This document shows, one piece after another, positions 57,396 through 64,000 of a DNA stretch of 64,000 nt (its first letter is position 1; each line of letters starts with the position of its first letter). A program made the position numbers and the translations under genes. This stretch comes from Notolepis coatsorum. Its lineage: Eukaryota > Chordata > Actinopteri > Aulopiformes > Paralepididae. The notes beneath the pieces are model-generated. The model was not told the DNA's origin. It saw only the letters and a program-made list of their open reading frames with translations, and made no database searches. The stretch lies in NCBI GenBank assembly GCA_963971535.1, contig OZ020594.1, positions 119,687,702 to 119,751,701 of the forward strand. The letters are read 5' to 3'.

Positions 57396-59131
57396 GTAAA
57401 CTTGTGCATAACGGAGTGTGGCTCTATAGCAGAGTCATTTTATAGGAAGTTTGTAGTTAGATGGCATGCTTTGTAGCAACCTCCCTCTGCAAAAGGACAC
57501 TGTCGCACAAAGCGATTTCATTGGATGTCCCGGACACAATGGAAGTATGGATATATTCGTAACGAATAATAAAAAAAAAAGATACAGTTAACTGGAATAT
57601 GTTAGTTGTTTACACAATGTTGGATTATGTAATTGGTTTGTCATAGGGCTGTCGCGGTAATCGCATCACCGCAATCCCGCGGTGTGTCAAGGCACCCGCG
57701 GATGCAGAACAGACAACGCGACAACCGTGGGGGAAAAAAAGGGGCGTGATAATTTTTTACTCGGTTCATTTAATGACGAGATGTCCGTTTTCCAGTAGCA
57801 TGAGCTAACTTCACGTTTCCATACAGTTTACAACTCACAGATGAAATCGGGATTTATTTTCATATCCTGGACTCGAGCCCCCAATGTATACCTTTCCCTG
57901 TATTAATCTGCACCGTAGTGGAGTAGGCTATAGGGGAGCGTTCTCCTAACTCCCCGGCCGAAGTGGCGGTTATGTAACTTGCTCAATGTTATTGCTAACA
58001 TTACATGCAAATTAAGTGCTGCCTCTCTTTACCGACCCCGCTACACTCTGACTAACCCCTACGCTCACTTCGTTAACGTTATCATAGCTATATTATGATC
58101 TGTAATGTCAACTGGATAACGTTAGCTTTGTTTGCAAACGTTAGCGTTCGCTATCTATAACGTTGGCTATTAGGCTAGCTATCTATAACATTATCTATTA
58201 GGCTAGCTATCTATAACGTTAGCTATTGGCTAGTTTCCCCCAATGATTGATGACACAAGTTGTGATATTTAACTAGCTATGATGTGCATTCAAATTCACT
58301 AACGTTAAAATAGTGTTATAATAACATTAAATGTTCGCTCAAATAACATTCGTTTTAAGTTGGAGAAGGGATGTGTGACTGCTTGCTGCTTGCGTAGACC
58401 TACAGTATATATCCCACAACGCATCACTCTTAACAGCTTGAGTGCCCGCAGGGGGCGCAGGATTTAGCGCTTGAGTGCCAGCGAACGCATAAACTATATC
58501 TTAAATTATGGCTATGTGTCTAATACGCCCGTCGCTTATCAATGACTTGCTTGCAGTCAACATTGTCGAAACGGATTGTTTTTTAATCAGTACATTTCCG
58601 TTTTATGCCATTTTGAAAAACGCTAGTTTTTCGAAATTTCCAGAAAAGAAAAGTGATTCTGCAGGAATCGCCTTTTACTGGAATACACAAAAAACGTTGT
58701 CATTTTTCGGCCTATTTATGAATAGATTATCGATAGTATATGTGTACTTATGCACGCTAGAGAAGTGCGCTGAAAAATCGATTATCTTATTTCCTGATCA
58801 GCGCTAACGTCATACACGCACACACACACACAGACACGTTGATATATCTGTGAAAAAAGCTATGATTATCCCAAGACTGGTAAAATAGATTCCTTACCTC
58901 AGATCAGATGTTCTCCAAAAAGATTATTCCAATTCCTGATCGCCATTCCAAATATCGATCGCGTTTATTGATCCAATGCTGGGTGCTTGAAACACATATT
59001 CCACGCTGTTATGAGGGACCACAAAGACTGTAATCGGCTCGGATTACATGCCTGACAAGTAAAATGTGAATTCCGGATTTTCTTTTCCCCATGCGTTTTC
59101 ATTCAGTCCGATCCAAAGGGTGCATTACCAT
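57396..59131. other. no gene recognised; hAT-type end and small tandem repeat
   Basis: A hAT-type left end TAGGGCTGTCGCGGTAATCG lies at 57649 without a matching right end. Three 28-bp units (CTATCTATAACGTTGGCTAT...) lie at 58151-58233. The 99-codon frame at 58508-58807 has no recognisable domain. Confidence 0.5.
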
Positions 59132-59499
59132 TGTTGTGGAAAGGTTGTTTAACACAGCAGGAGACGATATTTCCAATTGTAACAAATAGGTAATTTATTT
59201 AAGAAAATAAGTTCTTTAACAGCAAGAGCTATGGGTCAAAGAGGATCGCCACAGCTTGAACAAAAACACTCTGTCCTGGATCCCTTTGCCTGTCCCTAAA
59301 TCCCCTCTCAGTCCTGCCCCCCCATGACAGATATGATGACGTATCACATCATGTCAGATCTGACATGACGTACATTAAGATGATACGTAGATTTAACATC
59401 GGAGAGAGAGAGAACATGAAGAGAGATAAGCAAGATATGATATCCACACACGATATGATGTAAAACATTAAGAACATCGAAGAGAGAGTGAGATGTGTG

Positions 59500-59532
<33 letters not shown>

Positions 59533-59921
59533 ATGTGTGTGTGTGTCTGTGTGTGTGTGCGTCTGTGTACAGACGTGTGTATTGTATGTGTGTATTGTGT
59601 GTGTGTGTCTGTGTGTGTGCGTCTGTGTACAGACGTGTGTGTATTGTATGTGTGTATTGTGACACAGGGAATGTGTGTGTGTGTCGGTGTGTATGTCTGT
59701 GCGACTGTGTGTGTCTGTGTGTGTGTGTGTGAGAAAAGACACAAGATTAGAGCACACGATATGATGTACTGAAATGTCCATCTGCTATCTTGAGGCTGTT
59801 TTAAGAACATCAGCCAGACTGTCGCCCTAGTGTCTTTGAGCCCTGCTAGTTGACCTATATTAAACTAGTCAAGACTAACCCCTTTCCTACCTCCACCCTC
59901 GTATACACATTTTCCACAACA
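59132..59921 (-). repeat. retroviral 3' LTR
   Basis: TG...CA ends with an 11-bp inverted repeat (TGTTGTGGAAA). The polypurine tract AAATGGGGGAA (complement of 59922-59932) abuts it. An AATAAA on the - strand near 59192-59200 is a possible polyadenylation signal. A TG-rich microsatellite (59490-59735) with a duplicated GTCTGTGTACAGACGTGTGT unit lies inside. Confidence 0.85.
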
Positions 59922-60884
59922 TTCCCCCATTTGGGGCTATCCCTAGTCCCACCCAAATCATATAACCAAGAAAATGTGAACGTCTAACTAAACGAGAAAC
60001 CACAATTATATAATAAAAGTTTAAATGCCTAATCTAAACCAGAAACCTTACTTCATTCACTGGACCCCTAACGGACCAACAAAGGCTGACTACCGTTCTC
60101 ACAATAAACACAAAACCGCTCAAAACAAGAGTAATAATAAAACATCAAAAAAAAAATACCCCAATTTATAATCCTAACCTGACAGACAAATCCCCCCAAC
60201 CTCCACCGCTTACCAAATGAGCCACAGTTCCGGCCGGAAACCGCGACTCTCATCAGGGAAAGGAGAAGTTGACCGTCAGAACTAAACATAGAACATCCCT
60301 CCCAAAAAAATGACATTGTCTCTTCCATAACATTGAGTCCCAGTGTCCATCGCTCAGCCCCCCTTCCATGCCCACGCCATAGTCTCCTCACCGTATTGCC
60401 AAAAGTCACATTTTGCCAATACAGCAACCACCACGCCACACCTCCAGTCCTTGTAGAAGCATGTCCCCATGCCTGGACGGGAGGCGCTGGTACCGACCTC
60501 ACCACGTGTCCCCCCATCTTCGACGGGAGGTGCCCATCTTGCCCACTGCGTTAGCCCCCCCCTTTGTCCCTCCAGTCCCCAGAACCGATCCCCCGACCAC
60601 TTCTTCTCAATGCTTCCTCAGGCTCAGAACCGACACTCTGCCGATGCCCCTTCCCATTCCGGTTTGACCAGGACCACAAGTAAAATAAACAAAAAATAAT
60701 AAAAAAATAAAAAACAATGCAATGATTTTCAATGGTTGCAATCTCTATGCCGAAGGATCATTAGAAAATCAGACTAAAATTCCTAGTTAAAGGAATAAAC
60801 CAACAAAACTGCACTCAGACCATCCCCCGTCACTCTTAAAGGAAAGAACCAACAAAAAGAAAATGTCCCTACCTCACCATACCC
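59922..60884 (-). other. retroviral region between env and 3' LTR
   Basis: About 960 bp without a known gene. A 149-codon - strand frame (60517-60068) is open but has no motif I can name. Otherwise C-rich or AT-rich non-coding sequence. Confidence 0.6.
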
Positions 60885-62030
60885 CTAATCCTCTATCCCC
60901 TCGTCTCCCTCTAAGGCAGCATAAAGCTGAGGATATGGCCCGATTTGTGGCTCAATCTCTTTCTGTCCCACCATCAGCATTTGGCTCGTTACGTGTGAAG
61001 TTACCAGCCTACCCAAGAGAGGCATACCACAACAGAAAAGGAGAACCAATATCAACCCTGCCACCCCGATGGATATCCCCGTCTGCATCACTATGCTTCC
61101 CCACTGTCCCAATCTTTCCAACACCCCACTCCCCCACCATTCTTCATTCCGGCCAGAATTCCCCCTCAACTCCTCCCTCAAATCCTTCAGCTTAGCCATG
61201 GCCTCGGAGAACTTTCCCCCTGGCCCCACATTCGTCGGAATGAATGTGCAGCAGTACTGTCCAAACATGGAACAGACTCCACCCTTCTCCGCCATTAACC
61301 AGTTCAGAGCCTGTCTATTCTGCCACGCCACCGTACTGGTCGCGTGCATCTGGTCCCCCATTGCATCCAACGCCTCCTCGGTGTAATTGAGATACCGCTG
61401 CTGATTGTAAAACAAATAGTTGATCCACCCGGTGTTCTTATTGACCGATATCCATGGCAGAATAGACTCAAACCCTGCCGCAATCTCATTCTTAGCCATG
61501 AACTCGGCTGGAATGCCCCTTGGCTGTCCTATGCTGTCCAGATACACCCTTGGGTCTGCCTTGTAGCTACGCTTCGTTCGAGAGATAGGAGACTCAGAAG
61601 GTCCTTCCGTCACTGATAATGGTAGGACCACCATTGGCATGATCGCCTGAACCCGGGCACATCTACCTGACCAATCTAAAGGAAGTGTATTCCTCAACCT
61701 CCTACCGCCGCAGAGCCAGTATTGGTCCGCCAGTGCCATATCCTGGACATGAAAAGGGCAAGCTACAGGCCGTGGGTTGGTATCCACTCCCTTTAACACG
61801 ACCCCGTGTCCACACTTTCCTTCTTTCGTACAGTTAGTCGTGATGCTCCAAATAGTAGTGCACCGCCCCTCTGCCACCTCCCCTACATCCCGGGTCCCCT
61901 CCTTTTGCAAGCACTCGAAATCCTTGGTCAGCCATAGTTTGACACCTCTGGGTATTGGCAACCCCGTCGCTCGCTTTGACCCTTTTAACCTCCTTCCAGT
62001 TAAGAGTACCCTCCTCCCGTTCGGATGCAC
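60885..62030 (-). pseudogene. retroviral env: C-terminal surface part and transmembrane subunit
   Basis: 381 codons. A basic RTKR sequence (about residue 152-155) would be the subunit cleavage site. Downstream come a long helical region, an immunosuppressive-domain-like position followed by CSMFGQYCC (CX6CC), and one hydrophobic membrane span (about 318-343) with a short cytoplasmic tail. This frame starts inside the surface subunit; its ATG is not the natural start. The protein would mediate membrane fusion in an intact virus. The frame itself is open, but the upstream env is broken. Confidence 0.88.
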
Positions 62031-62864
62031 TCCTTGCCCTACTTAGATGCACCTCTCCCCTCCAGGATCAGGAGATACCACGTGTGGGGAAACCGGCTTT
62101 TTCAGGGCCGCATTGCCGCCTACACTGGACCCCCTCTCACCCAACCAAGGATACAGGCCTCCACTTCCAGGCTAAGGTCTCCTCACATGAACAGAAGAAG
62201 TCCCCTTATTTTACCTTCAGGTGCAGTTTAAGGCTGGGTCCCTTTCCAACCTTAGGAGAGACAATTCAGATTCCTCTGAATTGACACCCCTCATCCCTCT
62301 GCTTCCCAGCATTTTCTTTTCAAAAACACTGATCACAGAAGCACAGCTCGCCTACTAACCCTGTATCGGCTAGTAAGGTTACCGTGGCCTGACTGTACAT
62401 TGAGCCAAGTGCATTTATGCCCATACTGTCCAGTCACTCACGGTCCCCGTCCCGCTATCTGTGACTATAAGCAGGGGTCATAACGCTCTCCTGACCGGCT
62501 GGCGACCCAGTCGATAGCGACCTCATAGTCCGTCATCAAGTCAGGACCCCAAGCAGCTGACTGTCCGTAGTACCTATCAGCCACTCAGTTTAGAAACCGA
62601 CGGTCTTGTCCCCACCCCGCTTGCTCTGGGCATGGAAATATTGACCGTTTTCGCCAGCCTTGCCTGTTCATGGCAGGAGCTGTGCCCCCTACGGTGCACC
62701 GCCCTGCTCCTAGGTGTGGACTGTCGCCCACGTACCACCCAGTGCCCACACCAACTTACGTGCGACGTTTCCTGGGCCGACTAGACGGTACCACAGTGGT
62801 ATGTTATTTCATACCTCGTTACGCACGAGGGCCTTCAGTTTCTCCCCAGCACTATAGTGTGTGT
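62031..62864 (-). pseudogene. retroviral env middle region, frame lost
   Basis: Lies between two env frames on the same strand and has no open frame of useful length. This part of the surface subunit has presumably decayed through stops and shifts; alternatively a short leader frame is spliced. Decay is the simpler reading. Confidence 0.5.
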
Positions 62865-63482
62865 TTAACGTGCGCCCAGACTCTTGCGAGCCCACTGCCG
62901 CCTGTTAGAGGCTAGAGGTTCGGGGTGCCTAATCCCCTCCCTAACCCCCTGCACACGTACATCCAATTTCCTACACCGTTCCCGCATAGTGACATCCTTG
63001 AAATCCGTGAAGTTTCCTGCCGCCTTAAAACGACTAGAGCCGAGAAACCCCAAACACTCTGCCTCGCACCAAGGGCGACTATTATGGGGCCCCTCCCATG
63101 CCTCTGCGTCCCTGTCACACTGAGCCCAACTGAACTTCGTGCCCTTCACCAGCAGCCTATCCGGACGTGCCTTGGAGCAGACATAACAATCCTCTATCTG
63201 ATTCTGCGCGCTCGTGTACTGGACCCACTTAAACCACTCATTCCCTAAAGCCGCCCTATACATCGGGTCAGCCTCCGGGTCTTCCTCGTCATAGTCATAG
63301 TCGCCCCCATCTTGTTCCCCGGAAGGAAGCAAACCCCTCAACCTGGCCCAGAGTGAGCCCACTGAGTCCCTCAACGTTCCGGCTGTCCTCTGGAACATAT
63401 CCTGTCCCCCCACCTCTTCCGACTCAGTGTCCTTGACCTCCCTTTTTCTCCTTTCTCTGCTCCTGTCGAAACACAGCTTCAT
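62865..63482 (-). pseudogene. retroviral env N-terminal frame
   Basis: 205 codons starting at 63482, overlapping the end of pol by 59 bp in another frame. Charged N-terminus, an Asp/Tyr/Glu-rich stretch (DYDYDEEDPEAD), and several Cys-containing motifs (CYVCSKARPD, CEAECLG) suggest a surface-subunit or leader segment. No hydrophobic signal peptide at the first Met is obvious. Assignment is by position and overlap. Confidence 0.6.
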
Positions 63483-63999
63483 GTATTTTAGTCACTTGCT
63501 GAAGATATTTTTTCAGATCTTGCTCAAAAATATCTAATGCCGGGCCCCTAGCCAGGTGTCTAAATGGCGGTGCTGGCATGCTGCGGCCTGTAAGCATTTC
63601 ATGCGGTGTTAGCTGTGTTTGGCGGTTTACGCTGCTTCTAATAGCCATCAGAGCAAGTGGCAAAGCATCAATCCAGTTAAGCTTAGTTTGCATACAGATT
63701 TTCAACAGTTTGTTTTTAATGACCAGATTGGCCCTTTCCACCTTCCCCTGCGACCCGGGACTATAGACACAGGAAAGGCGCTGTCTTATACCTAATTTCT
63801 GCATCAGCCCTTTAACCACCTTGTCGATGAACTCGCGGCCATTATCGCTTTGTAATATCGTGGGAATTCCAAATCTCGGAATGACCTCGCGACACAGGAA
63901 CTTGATCACTGTGTCCGCGTTCTTGTGTTTAGATGGAATGGCCTCAATCCAGCGACTAAAGCAGTCCTCTACTACCAGGAGGTATCGTTTGCCCTGCAC
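63424..63999 (-). pseudogene. retroviral integrase, C-terminal two-thirds
   Basis: Open to the window edge. Catalytic-core motifs are LVVEDCFSRWIEA, QSDNGREF (second Asp) and SPGSQGKVERANLVIKNKL (Glu). These match retroviral integrase layout; the first Asp would be just upstream (V.VDxFS). The C-terminus is Lys/Arg-rich (EQRKEKKGGQGH). It would insert viral DNA into the host genome. Full gene status cannot be judged because the rest of pol is outside. Confidence 0.88.
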
Positions 64000-64000
64000 T

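Larger units (their letters stand above)
59132..64000 (-). mobile_element. endogenous retrovirus, 3' part (5' part beyond the window)
   Basis: On the - strand the order is integrase, env, 3' untranslated region, LTR. The LTR at 59132-59921 has TGTTGTGGAAA...TTTCCACAACA ends and a purine tract on its inner side. Pol and env frames overlap by 59 bp, and env has a CX6CC transmembrane-subunit motif, as in gamma-type (class I) retroviruses. The env surface-subunit region is broken, so the copy is defective. The 5' LTR, gag and most of pol lie outside. Confidence 0.9.

Noticed and set aside
58508..58807. 99-codon frame as a host gene
   Set aside because: No motif, no splice context, in repeat-rich surroundings; length is within chance.

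Overview
The window looks like a gene-poor, transposon-saturated stretch of a teleost fish genome (inference). The evidence is the mix of fish-type L2/CR1-group LINEs, Ty3/Gypsy, BEL/Pao and Ty1/Copia elements, many hAT families with 8-bp target-site duplications (TSDs), a PIF/Harbinger element, an endogenous retrovirus, and long CA/GT and CT microsatellites. No intact host gene is evident. At most there are exon-like scraps near 3.3-3.7, 52.5 and 53.8 kb.

Layout. 1-2.27 kb: decayed Ty3/Gypsy pol on the + strand. 2.27-5.5 kb: 3' end of an L2-like LINE (called L2-A here) and several tail-only copies in both orientations. 4.9-11.6 kb: a second L2-A copy whose reverse transcriptase (RT) is split by a 5-kb composite insertion. 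That insertion is a hAT-like element carrying a Penelope-like retroelement with a hammerhead-ribozyme-like motif, plus two further DNA transposons. 12.5-12.9 kb: a MITE. 13.25-44.22 kb: one PIF/Harbinger element holding a stack of nested insertions. 44.6-46.5 kb: hAT remnants. 46.5-51.6 kb: a nearly full-length L2/CR1-group LINE (L2-B) with an esterase-type ORF1 and a broken ORF2. 51.7-53.1 kb: two minisatellites. 53.1-59.1 kb: repeats, LINE scraps and hAT elements. 59.1-64.0 kb: the 3' part of an endogenous retrovirus on the - strand (integrase, env, LTR).

The nest can be resolved base by base because host sequence and TSDs are preserved. Harbinger (TSD CAG) was split by a BEL/Pao element (15066-39294, TSD GTACA). 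The left BEL LTR holds a solo LTR (TSD CTACC) that itself holds a hAT MITE (TSD GTGAACAC), and the BEL gag holds another hAT (TSD CTGTAGTC). The BEL pol was split by a Copia element (20699-34323, TSD GTATA/GTATT). The Copia element holds a SINE (17-bp TSD), two hAT MITEs and a 7.2-kb Academ-like DNA transposon (24428-31650, TSD TACT). Inside that sit a hAT with a 5-bp TSD, then a hAT with TSD CTGTGTCC, then an L2-A tail: seven levels in all. Downstream, the Harbinger also holds hAT (TSD GTATTTAT) > hAT (TSD CTAAAAAA) > Rex1/CR1-group LINE.

The most notable items are: (1) the Academ-like element, which encodes a protein with an XPG/FEN-like nuclease signature and a C-terminal eight-cysteine cluster and has terminal repeats built from ~164-bp sub-repeats; (2) the hammerhead-like motif at 8305-8361 on the - strand; (3) the Copia primer-binding site, which matches the anticodon arm of initiator tRNA-Met and lies inside the gag reading frame; and (4) the L2-B copy with both catalytic centres altered. 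All family assignments are from reading motifs by eye; no database search was possible.
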